Positions 17,001 through 23,020 of a stretch of DNA of 34,773 nt are shown here, piece after piece. Source of the DNA: Cellulomonas denverensis. Its GTDB lineage: Bacteria; Actinomycetota; Actinomycetes; Actinomycetales; Cellulomonadaceae. The position numbers were made by a program, and so were the translations under genes. The DNA lies in assembly GCF_012396125.1 (NCBI RefSeq), contig NZ_JAAXOX010000019.1, positions 1 to 34,773 of the forward strand. The letters are read 5' to 3'. The notes below the pieces were generated by a model. The model worked only from the letters and a program-made list of their open reading frames with translations, was not told the origin of the DNA and did not search any database. Position 1 is the stretch's first letter. Every line of letters starts with the position of its first letter.

Positions 17001-17068
17001 TGGAGGAGATCTGGTTGCGCGCCGCCCGCCGGTCCCGGGCCGTGGTGGAGCGGGTCTTCTATTCCTGA
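14024..17068 (+). CDS. glnE: Bifunctional glutamine synthetase adenylyltransferase/deadenylase
   Basis: 1014 residues. It carries two complete GlnE nucleotidyltransferase domains, each with GG and D-x-D motifs: GMGKTGGRELNYVSDVDVIYV at about residue 228 and AMGRYGGQEMGYASDADVMFV at about residue 733, both followed by RPEGKDGPLVR / RPEGRNGPLVR. The N-terminal half acts as deadenylase and the C-terminal half as adenylyltransferase in characterised enzymes. It modifies type I glutamine synthetase according to nitrogen status. ATG 14024 is preferred (AGGA just upstream); a GTG at 14033 is possible. It overlaps the convergent permease gene by 10 bp. Confidence 0.96.
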   Translation: MDTVTDVTASTPRRTGSLAGRLTRAGFDDATRAQRLLADTALVAATGAADAEGVAELLLPALAEAAEPDLALLALAKIAGADADRLGAILAEDGPARRRLIAVTGASVALGDQLAAHPEDLDLLADDRPGTGVDARAVRAELLTAVGADPDADVPVASGTADHLRRAYRRRLLRIAATDLTSTEPLTLLPGVAAAIADLAAAALEAALAVARAELPDHGRSARLAVIGMGKTGGRELNYVSDVDVIYVAEPVEGADEAQALAVATKLATGLARACAGPSAEPELWPVDAALRPEGKDGPLVRTLDSHRQYYQRWARTWEFQALLKARPLAGDAELGRAYVEAMNPMVWQAVQRENFVADSQAMRRRVENHVPAAEADRQIKLGKGGLRDVEFTVQLLQLVHGRNDESIRSGNTLTALTSLAEGGYVGRDHAAELGVCYRFLRAVEHHNQVHRLRRTHLMPTAEADLRRLGRSVGLRTDAAQALTDRWRQVRRDVRRLHEELFYRPLLPAVAQLSAEEASLAPEAARARLAAIGYLDPAGAIRHIAALTEGVSRRAAIQRQLLPVMLGWFADGPDPDGGLLAFRRLSEDLGGTHWYLKLLRDSGTAAQRLATALSTSRYVADALRRSPESVVWLDDDAELQPRGPERLAGEADAILTRAHEPVPAATALRALRRRELARTAVADVLGVVTGSRAAHSLSTSADVLVAGALRIALAEERAARGLEVDPTAMLVVAMGRYGGQEMGYASDADVMFVHDPYDGADPTLAQTFAIGVATRLRSLLGAVGPEPALEVDADLRPEGRNGPLVRSFDSYAEYYARWSLVWESQALLRARPAAGDTGLAGRFGELIDPLRYPEGGLDAAAVREIRRIKARVESERLPRGVDPTRHLKLGRGGIADVEWTAQLLQLQHAGELPALRTTGTLDALAAARDAGLLDPGDAAVLTESWELASRLRDALVLWTGRAGGATADVLPHDRPSIAGIAAVLGTAGSAADLEEIWLRAARRSRAVVERVFYS

Positions 17069-18267
17069 GCGGCGTCGTCCTCGTCGTCGTCCTCGTCCTT
17101 CTTGCGCCGCGGCTCCTCCGCCAGCAGCTCGGACTCGACCAGCTCGTGCCGCCGGAAGTAGGTCGAGGACACCGCCTGGATGGTCGCCACCACCGGCAGC
17201 GCCAGGATCGCGCCCAGCGCCCCGAACAGTGCACCGAAGGCGATCACGGACAGGAACGCCACCGCCGGGTTCAGCTGCAGCGACTTCTGCGACACCTTCG
17301 GGGTCAGGACCAGGTTCTCCACCTGCTGGTACGCCACGATGAAGATCAGCACCGCCAGCGCCTTGATCGGGTCCACGGCCAGGGCGACCAGCACCGGCGC
17401 AGCGCCACCGATGTAGGTACCGACCGTCGGCACGAACTGGCTGACCAGCCCGGTGAACACCGCCAGCGGCAGTGCGTAGGGCACGGACAGCACGGTCAGG
17501 AAGATGAAGGTCGCCACCGTGGAGATCAGGGCCAGCACCACGCGGGAGTTGATGAACCCGGCCACCTTGTCCTGGGACAGCTCCCAGATCCGCAGCACCT
17601 CACGCTGCCGGTGCGGCGCCAGATACCGGCAGACCGCGGCACGGAACTTCGGCCCCTGGCTCGCCATGTAGTAGACGACCAGCAGCACCGCGGTGAAGGT
17701 AAAGATCGTCCCGGCGACCGCGGTGGTCACGCCGAGCACCTGCCCGCCGATGTCGTCCGCGTAGCCGGAGATCGTGCTGATCAGCTCACTGGTCCGCGGC
17801 ACCTCGACCCCGAACTCGGAGTCCAGCCACTCGCTGAGCTGCCGGTAGTACCGCGGCACCGACTCGACCAGGTCCACCAGCTGGCTGATGAACAGGCCGC
17901 CCATCAGTGCCAGCATCCCCGCCGCGACCAGCAGCCCGCCGATCATCGTGATCCCGGTCGCCCAGGTCCGCCGGATCCCGTGCCGCCCCAGCCAGAGGAT
18001 GCCCGGTTCCATCGCCAGCGCGACGAACCAGGAGATCACCACGATCGTGATCACGTTGCCGAGCAAGCCCGCCGCCCGCCACAGCATCACCGAGACGAAC
18101 ACCGCCACCGCGATCATCACCAGCGCGCGCGGGAACCAGCGCGGTGGCACCGGCGACCGCCAGTGCGGCGGCAGCTCGCGCATCAGCCGGCGCTCGGCCG
18201 GTGTCAGGCGCGGGGCATCCTCGGACGCGCCACGCAGTCTGGCAGTCGGTTCCGGTTGAACGGGCAT
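17059..18267 (-). CDS. AI-2E family transporter (PerM/YdiK-type permease)
   Basis: 402 residues. After a basic N-terminal tail it has about eight membrane helices, starting with LVMIAVAVFVSVMLW, in the usual arrangement of two N-terminal helices and a later cluster. Family signatures include FVPTVGTYIGG, NLVLTPKVSQKSLQLNPAVAFLSV and GALFGALGAILALPVVATIQ. The C-terminal tail is strongly acidic (KKDEDDDEDDAAQE). Relatives export autoinducer-2 or act as Na+/H+ antiporters; the substrate is not predictable here. GGAG precedes the ATG and a TACTCT box (18309-18314, minus) may be its -10. It overlaps glnE tail to tail. Confidence 0.9.
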   Translation of the reverse strand: MPVQPEPTARLRGASEDAPRLTPAERRLMRELPPHWRSPVPPRWFPRALVMIAVAVFVSVMLWRAAGLLGNVITIVVISWFVALAMEPGILWLGRHGIRRTWATGITMIGGLLVAAGMLALMGGLFISQLVDLVESVPRYYRQLSEWLDSEFGVEVPRTSELISTISGYADDIGGQVLGVTTAVAGTIFTFTAVLLVVYYMASQGPKFRAAVCRYLAPHRQREVLRIWELSQDKVAGFINSRVVLALISTVATFIFLTVLSVPYALPLAVFTGLVSQFVPTVGTYIGGAAPVLVALAVDPIKALAVLIFIVAYQQVENLVLTPKVSQKSLQLNPAVAFLSVIAFGALFGALGAILALPVVATIQAVSSTYFRRHELVESELLAEEPRRKKDEDDDEDDAAQE

Positions 18268-18436
18268 CGAGCGCTCCGGTGCTGGTCGGGACAGTGGAAC
18301 TGCGCGCGAGAGTAGCGCTCAGCCGGGTCCCAGGCGCGGCGGCACGACCGGGATGGGGGTGAACCGGGGAGTCCGGGAGGACAGCGGAGGGGCGGAACAG
18401 GTCCAGGGTGCGTGCGGCGAGCGTCACCCGGGGAGT

Positions 18437-18835
18437 TCAGCGCACCCGGTCGAGGGCGGTGGCGGCGGAGGCGAACCCGGCGTCGGCGAACGGTCGCAGC
18501 AGGGTCTCGGCATGCGCCCGGCTCAGGCGGTCGCAACCGGCGATGGCGAACAGAGCGGCCTCGATCGCTGATCGGACCGAGAGCAGCTCGAGCGGGCCTG
18601 GGAAGTCGGCGAGGTCGAGTCCGAGGCCGGTGAACGCATGCGATGCCACGTCGGCCACGGCAGTACGCACCGGCGCCGGCACGGGCATGGCGGTCAGCGC
18701 GTGCACGGCGTCGTCCCGCTCCGGGGAGGGACGCAACGGGCCCTCGGAGAGCTGGCGCCAGGTCGCCTTGTCCTGGCGAGCGACCTCGGCCAGGAAGCCC
18801 GTCACCAGGTCGTCGTGCGTACCGCAGGGGCTCAT
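18437..18835 (-). CDS. Island paralogue 4: small protein of unknown family, immunity candidate
   Basis: 132 residues, last of four tandem related genes downstream of the Ntox15 toxin. Shared features are the N-terminal LVTGFLAEVARQDKATWRQLSEGPL, the central LGLDLADFPGPL and the C-terminal LLRPFADAGFASAATALDRVR. It is all-alpha by composition, with no signal or membrane segment, so cytoplasmic. Its ATG overlaps the previous stop as ATGA. The position after a polymorphic toxin suggests immunity or orphan immunity; the family itself is not one I recognise. The last ~75 bp are nearly identical to the end of paralogue 2, which suggests recent duplication or gene conversion. Confidence 0.8.
   Translation of the reverse strand: MSPCGTHDDLVTGFLAEVARQDKATWRQLSEGPLRPSPERDDAVHALTAMPVPAPVRTAVADVASHAFTGLGLDLADFPGPLELLSVRSAIEAALFAIAGCDRLSRAHAETLLRPFADAGFASAATALDRVR
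18441..18513 (-). repeat. Conserved 3'-end repeat, copy in paralogue 4
   Basis: About 73 bp encoding LLRPFADAGF..AATALDR, almost identical at base level to 19261-19335 and less closely to 19668-19741. It marks the duplicated ends of the immunity-like genes. Confidence 0.7.
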
Positions 18836-19260
18836 CGAGTCCTGAGCGCACGCGCTGCGCCGCTCACTCCGGCATCCGCGAACGGCTGGAGCAGCGAACG
18901 CCGCTCTTCGGGAGAGAACACCTCCGGCGTTGCGATCGCCTGGGCTGCCGCCACCACCCGGCTCTGGATCGTCACTCGGCCCATCGGGTCGGCGAACTCG
19001 CCGGGCCGGAGATCGAGCGCGTGGAACGCGGCGAGGGCGGCGTCGTCCACCGCGATCAGGCGGCCGGCCGGGATGTCGTCGTCCGCGTCGGCGAGTCGGG
19101 CCAGGGCGTCGGCGGATTCCGCCGCGTGCTGGTCGAGCCAGGTGGCGAGCGCCGGCCAGTCGACGCTGAACCGCCCGAGGTCGCGGAGGAACTCCGCGAC
19201 GAGCGCGCCGTGCGGACCGAAGGCGGGCGGCGTGCGCGCCGGACTCGGGGTGGAGATCAC
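18832..19260 (-). CDS. Island paralogue 3: divergent member of the immunity-like family
   Basis: 142 residues. The C-terminal block LLQPFADAGVSGAARALRTR and the central ALDLRPGEFADPMGRVTIQSRVVAAAQAIA align with the other three paralogues. The N-terminal half (FGPHGALVAEFLRDLGRFSVDWPALATWLDQHAAES) has diverged and lacks the D-x-ATW-x-x-x-S-x-GPL motif. It overlaps the genes on both sides by 4 bp, so all four are translated as a coupled series. Predicted cytoplasmic and helical. If these are immunity proteins, this copy has probably moved to a different partner. Confidence 0.75.
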   Translation of the reverse strand: MISTPSPARTPPAFGPHGALVAEFLRDLGRFSVDWPALATWLDQHAAESADALARLADADDDIPAGRLIAVDDAALAAFHALDLRPGEFADPMGRVTIQSRVVAAAQAIATPEVFSPEERRSLLQPFADAGVSGAARALRTR

Positions 19261-19667
19261 GGCACCCGGTCGAGGGCGGTGGCGGCCGAGGTGAAACCGG
19301 CGTCGGCGAACGGGCGCAGCAGAGTCTCGCGGTGAACTCCCGCCAGCGCGTCACCCGCGGCGATCGCGACCGCGGCGGTCTCGATGCCGCCACGGATCGA
19401 GCTGAGCCGGAACACGCCGGGGAAGTCGCCCGGGTCGAGGTCCAGGGCTAGATAGGCCTCCGTCGCCGCATCGACCACGGCGGCCCGTTCCGGATGGGGC
19501 AGGGCGATCCGGGTCAGGGCGGCGGAGGCGTCGATCCGTTCCTGGGTGGCACTGAGCGGACCGGAGGACAGTTGCTGCCAGGTGGCCGGATCCTGCCGGC
19601 CCACCTCGGTGAGGAAGGCCTCGCTGCCCGCCGTCGTGACTCGCCCACCGCGGTGGCGGCCGGTCAC
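19257..19667 (-). CDS. Island paralogue 2: immunity-like small protein
   Basis: 136 residues with the family pattern: FLTEVGRQDPATWQQLSSGPL near the N terminus, LALDLDPGDFPGVFRLSSIRGGIETAAVAIAAG in the middle and LLRPFADAGFTSAATALDRVP at the end. The first ~12 residues (MTGRHRGGRVTT) are basic and may be an extension; a later in-frame start is possible, but the ATG at 19667 overlaps the previous stop (ATGA), which favours it. No known domain is recognised. The role is inferred from tandem position behind the toxin gene. Confidence 0.78.
   Translation of the reverse strand: MTGRHRGGRVTTAGSEAFLTEVGRQDPATWQQLSSGPLSATQERIDASAALTRIALPHPERAAVVDAATEAYLALDLDPGDFPGVFRLSSIRGGIETAAVAIAAGDALAGVHRETLLRPFADAGFTSAATALDRVP
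19261..19335 (-). repeat. Conserved 3'-end repeat, copy in paralogue 2
   Basis: GCACCCGGTCGAGGGCGGTG and the following ~55 bp repeat the end of paralogue 4 with few changes. Confidence 0.7.
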
Positions 19668-20062
19668 GGCACTCGTTCGAGTGCTTCGGCGGCCGAGGTG
19701 AAACCGTGGTCAGCGAATGGGCGCAGCAGGATTTCGCGGTGAGCTCGTTCGAGAGCAGATCCACCGGCAATGGCAAAGACGGCGCTATTGATTCTGATCG
19801 CGATCAACCCTCGCTGAAGCGGTCCCGGGAAGTCGCCGGGGTCCAGATCGAGCTGGGCATAGGCTTGCGTCCCGAGGTCGGCTACGGCTCGGCGCACGCC
19901 TTCGGGGATGTCGGCCTTGGTGATGGCATCCGTGGCGGCGACCGTGTCCTTCGTCACGTCGAGCGGACCATCGGAGATCGCCTGCCATGTCGCGAGGTCC
20001 TGGTGGGCCACCTCGTCCAGGAAAGAAACGACAAGATCGCCGTGCTGCCCGTACTTTTCCAC
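19664..20062 (-). CDS. Island paralogue 1: immunity-like protein directly downstream of the toxin
   Basis: 132 residues, GTG start only 4 nt after the toxin stop. Family blocks: LVVSFLDEVAHQDLATWQAISDGPL, LDLDPGDFPGPLQRGLIAIRINSAVFAIAGG and LLRPFADHGFTSAAEALERVP. Its G+C is visibly lower than that of the neighbouring housekeeping genes: the 60 bases from 19741 are about 55% G+C. That fits recent acquisition together with the toxin tip. Being closest to the toxin, it is the best of the four candidates for a cognate immunity or accessory role, although a Tdi1-type gene at 24881 is the family-based immunity candidate. Confidence 0.8.
   Translation of the reverse strand: MEKYGQHGDLVVSFLDEVAHQDLATWQAISDGPLDVTKDTVAATDAITKADIPEGVRRAVADLGTQAYAQLDLDPGDFPGPLQRGLIAIRINSAVFAIAGGSALERAHREILLRPFADHGFTSAAEALERVP
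19668..19741 (-). repeat. Conserved 3'-end repeat, copy in paralogue 1
   Basis: More diverged copy of the same gene-end segment (GGCGGCCGAGGTGAAACC is shared exactly with paralogue 2). Confidence 0.6.
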
Positions 20063-20066
20063 CCCG

Positions 20067-22304
20067 TCAGCCTACTCCCACGGCGTCTCTCGCCGTGAAT
20101 TCGACGGATATGCGAACATCGCCCCAGAGCTGGGGTGGCACGCCGGAGTTGACGAGCGACTCGAGCACCTTCTGTTTCAGGGCATCGGCGAGCCCGCTCG
20201 ATGCCCACTGGCTGCCGATAGACCGGTTGACCCCCGCGTCGCCCATGCCGGTGATCTGCTGCGGGTTGCCGCCGGGGCGCTGGTCGGGTCCGTGCAGCGG
20301 CTCCAGATTGGCGAGCGTGTTCTTGGCTTGCGCGCGTGCCTCGCGCGCGGTGAGCCCGAAGTCCTCGCGCAGCCGGTGCGCCAGCAGCGTGACCTGCCGA
20401 CGGCGGTAGGCGGCCTGGTTGTCCACCCGGCCCTTGAAGTCCTCGACGTTGCCCCACCACTCGCCCGCGCTCATCTGGTTCAGCGCCCGCTCCTGCAGAC
20501 CGACCTGGCGCTGGAACTCGGCGAAGTCGTGTTCGGGCAGGTTCCTGCTGAACTCGATGTGGGCGGGTTCGGGCAGGCGGAGTACCCCGTCCTCGAGCAC
20601 GATGTCGCCCGATTCGAGGTAGGGCCGGAGCTCGTCGGGGACCTTGCCATCCAGCAGGCGGCCGTTGAGGGTCAGCTTGCTTTCGGACAGGGTGTCCGGG
20701 TTGAGCGAGCCGACGTTGCCGTGCTCCCCGCGCGGGATGGAGTCGTAGTGCGGGTGGGCGGGGTCGTACCGGGGGTCGTTCCAGAGCCGCTCGGGGACCT
20801 GGCGGACGTCCGGCTTGCCCCACCGGTGGTCCCCGGCCCACTCCGGGGCGTGGCCGGTGGCGTTGCGAGGGTTATAGATCGAGTCGGAGACCCGCTGGGT
20901 GCCGCTGGGGAGCTGGTGGCCGCCGTGGCCGCCGTTGTCCATCATGGCCAGCAGGTTCGAGGGGTTGACCCGCATCCCGTTCGCCCCGGCGACCGCGACC
21001 TGGCCCGGGTGCATCCCGCGGAGCATGTCGTCCAGGCCGAACCGGAGCGCGTTGCTGATCCCGGAGACGATCCGCACCCCGCCCTTGACCGCCCAGGACG
21101 TGCCCTGCATGACGAACTCGCCCGCCGCACCGGCGATCCGGGCGACCTTGGCGCCGATCGACCCGGCCTTGAGCCCGGCGCCGACCTGTCCGGCGCCGGG
21201 GATGAAGAAGGTGCCGACGCTGAGCACGGCGTTGGTGCCGGCCGCGACGCCGTCCTCGGACCAGGCGTGCCACGGGTCGTCCTGGTTGTGCGGGTCGTAG
21301 CCGACCAGGCTGCCGAAGCCGCCGGCGACGGTCATCGCCCGGTCGTACATGAAGTCGGAGAACTCGTCGTCGGTGTCGCCGTTGGCGGCCTTCCAGGCGG
21401 CGACCCAGCCGACGGGGGAGGCCATCAGCAGGGTGGAGCCGACCAGGTCGCCGAGTCCGCCCCAGGCCTGGCCCCAGCCGGTGCCGGTGAAGAAGTCGCC
21501 GTTCTCCGGGTTGTAGCCGAGCACCAGCATCCCGGCGCCCTCGAGCAGGCCGGTGCCGAAGTCGGAGGCGCCCTTGCCGACCGACTCGCGGCAGTTGCGG
21601 TCCTCGGTGACCGCGCTGCCCCAGGGCATGGCGGCGTCCGGGGCGGTGAAGGCCTCCGCGGGGATGGTCTCGACCGGGGCCATGCACATGCCCTGCACCA
21701 GGCCGTTGATCGCGTTCGCGGCGGTGGCGACGGCGGCGGTGATCTCGGACAGGATGCCGGCGTACTCCTCCAGCAGCTCGGTGTTGCGCTCCACCGAGGC
21801 GCCGTCCTCGTACCAGGGCACGGTCACCTGGCGCTCGTCCACGCCGGGCACCCAGTCGAAGGCCCAGGCCATGTGGTCGCCGAAGCTCGCGTCCTTGGCG
21901 GCGGAGGCGTCCACGGTCACGCCGTCGATCACCGAGGCGCGGAAGGTGGCGGCCTCGTCCTCGACGGTCTGCAGCCGGCTCTTGAGGCCCTCCAGGGTGC
22001 CGGCGTAGGTGTCCAGGTGGCCGGCGACCTGGTCGAAGGTGCTCTTCAGCTCACCGGCGGAGGTCACCGCGGGGTCCATCAGGGCGTACACCCGGTCCTG
22101 CTCGGGTGCCTGGTACGGGCCGTTCAGCCGGCTCCAGCTCGCGTGGATGGTGTCGGTCTTGTCGGTGATCGTGCTGCCGAATCCGCGCAGGGTGGTGGCG
22201 GAGTCGGTGATCCGGCTGGTGTCCAGGTCGCCGGCCCGGGCCGGGAACGCCTCCGGGTTGATCAGGCCGCCGTCGGCCACGCACATGGTGTCGGTGATGG
22301 TCAT
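20067..22304 (-). CDS. T7SS-associated polymorphic toxin with C-terminal Ntox15 (Tde-type) DNase domain
   Basis: 745 residues. The N-terminal ~220 residues are helical and WXG/LXG-like (IHASWSRLNGPYQAPEQDR, then LKSTFDQVAGHLDTYAGTLEGLKSRLQTVEDEAATF). A Gly/Ala-rich middle with hydrophobic patches follows (about 245-420). The last ~165 residues match Ntox15: AHIEFSRNLPEHDFAEFQRQV, LQERALNQMSAGEW, then LHGPDQRPGGNPQQITGMGDAGVNRSIGSQW. The HxxD catalytic motif of this DNase family is His671-Asp674. Agrobacterium Tde effectors of this family degrade target-cell DNA through type VI secretion. Here the gene sits in an ESX operon behind WXG100 genes, so type VII export is inferred. No signal peptide is present. 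AGGGGTGA lies just before the ATG. Confidence 0.87.
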   Translation of the reverse strand: MTITDTMCVADGGLINPEAFPARAGDLDTSRITDSATTLRGFGSTITDKTDTIHASWSRLNGPYQAPEQDRVYALMDPAVTSAGELKSTFDQVAGHLDTYAGTLEGLKSRLQTVEDEAATFRASVIDGVTVDASAAKDASFGDHMAWAFDWVPGVDERQVTVPWYEDGASVERNTELLEEYAGILSEITAAVATAANAINGLVQGMCMAPVETIPAEAFTAPDAAMPWGSAVTEDRNCRESVGKGASDFGTGLLEGAGMLVLGYNPENGDFFTGTGWGQAWGGLGDLVGSTLLMASPVGWVAAWKAANGDTDDEFSDFMYDRAMTVAGGFGSLVGYDPHNQDDPWHAWSEDGVAAGTNAVLSVGTFFIPGAGQVGAGLKAGSIGAKVARIAGAAGEFVMQGTSWAVKGGVRIVSGISNALRFGLDDMLRGMHPGQVAVAGANGMRVNPSNLLAMMDNGGHGGHQLPSGTQRVSDSIYNPRNATGHAPEWAGDHRWGKPDVRQVPERLWNDPRYDPAHPHYDSIPRGEHGNVGSLNPDTLSESKLTLNGRLLDGKVPDELRPYLESGDIVLEDGVLRLPEPAHIEFSRNLPEHDFAEFQRQVGLQERALNQMSAGEWWGNVEDFKGRVDNQAAYRRRQVTLLAHRLREDFGLTAREARAQAKNTLANLEPLHGPDQRPGGNPQQITGMGDAGVNRSIGSQWASSGLADALKQKVLESLVNSGVPPQLWGDVRISVEFTARDAVGVG

Positions 22305-22308
22305 CGCG

Positions 22309-22674
22309 TCACCCCTGGTACCCGTGGTCGACGAAGTACTGGAAGTCGCCGGACTCGGCGGACTTGAGCAGTTCGGCCTGGTAGGTGCCGGACATCTCCT
22401 CCTGGCCGTTGTTGTAGGCGATCACCGCGTTCGCCACGCCCAGGGTGCCGGCGGTGACCCGGTTGCCGATGTTCGCCAGGTTGGTGCCCTGGTCGGAGAG
22501 CACGGCGTTCACCGCGGCGGCGACCTCGGCGGTCAGCGCGCCGCCCCAGCTCAGGCCGTCCAGGACGCCCTGGAACTTGTCCTCGGTCAGGGCGGTGCCG
22601 AGCTCCTCGGCGGTCACCTGCACGTCGGACAGCACCGACTGCACGTCGGCGGGCTGGATCTTCCATCCGGTCAT
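22309..22674 (-). CDS. Small helical ESX-locus protein (DUF6507-like), upstream of toxin
   Basis: 121 residues. It starts MTGWKIQPADVQSVLSDVQVTAEEL, has a central helical hairpin with VLDGLSWGGALTAEVAAAVNAVLSD (a WGG turn resembling WXG) and then IGNRVTAGTLGVANAVIAYNNGQEEM. This pattern fits the DUF6507-type small proteins that accompany WXG-toxins in actinobacteria, by memory rather than search. A strong GAGGAGG ribosome site favours the ATG at 22674. It lies 4 nt upstream of the toxin gene and may be its secretion partner or targeting factor, like Lap or Esx partners of LXG toxins. Confidence 0.7.
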   Translation of the reverse strand: MTGWKIQPADVQSVLSDVQVTAEELGTALTEDKFQGVLDGLSWGGALTAEVAAAVNAVLSDQGTNLANIGNRVTAGTLGVANAVIAYNNGQEEMSGTYQAELLKSAESGDFQYFVDHGYQG

Positions 22675-22684
22675 CGGTTCCTCC

Positions 22685-23020
22685 TCAGATCCGGTCCCGG
22701 ACCACGCCACCGACCTGGGCGGCGAGTTCCTCGGCGACCGCGCGGCCGTCGGTGTCGTCCCCGAAGGGAATGGTCAGATCGGTCCACAGCGAGTAGTCCG
22801 ACGGTGCGTCCGACGCGGTGACCGCCACGTGGTAGCGATCCAGGATCGGGCGGCTGGGCCAGACCGCGAGCAGGCCGCGGCCGTCGGCGGCCAGCACCTG
22901 GCGCATCCGGCCGTCGTGGTACTCGGCCAGGGCGGCGTCCGGGTGGGCGCCGGCAGCGGCCCGGGCCAGGTGCTCCGCGGTGGGCGCCTGGTCGGAGAAC
23001 AACACGAGACTGGTGGGCAT
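22685..23020 (-). CDS. Hypothetical ESX-locus protein, 111 aa
   Basis: Soluble alpha/beta protein (MPTSLVLFSDQAPTAEHLARAAAG; VLAADGRGLLAVWPSRPILDRYHVAV; DLTIPFGDDTDGRAVAEELAAQVGG). Its start overlaps the stop of the DUF6177-like gene as TGATG, so the two are translationally coupled and may form a complex. No signal peptide, membrane segment or cysteine. I do not recognise the family. Position between the WXG100 genes and the toxin argues for a chaperone or adaptor-type role in export, which is inference. Confidence 0.72.
   Translation of the reverse strand: MPTSLVLFSDQAPTAEHLARAAAGAHPDAALAEYHDGRMRQVLAADGRGLLAVWPSRPILDRYHVAVTASDAPSDYSLWTDLTIPFGDDTDGRAVAEELAAQVGGVVRDRI

Noticed and set aside
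14875..18315. Open plus-strand frame of 1146 codons overlapping glnE in another frame
   Set aside because: Arg/Gly/Pro/Ala-rich translation with no domain; it is a by-product of extreme third-position G+C in glnE and antisense to the permease. GlnE motifs are intact in the chosen frame.
19908..22367. 819-codon plus-strand frame opposite the toxin gene
   Set aside because: Low-complexity Gly/Val/Ala/Arg composition, no ribosome site or motif; the toxin frame has recognisable domains.
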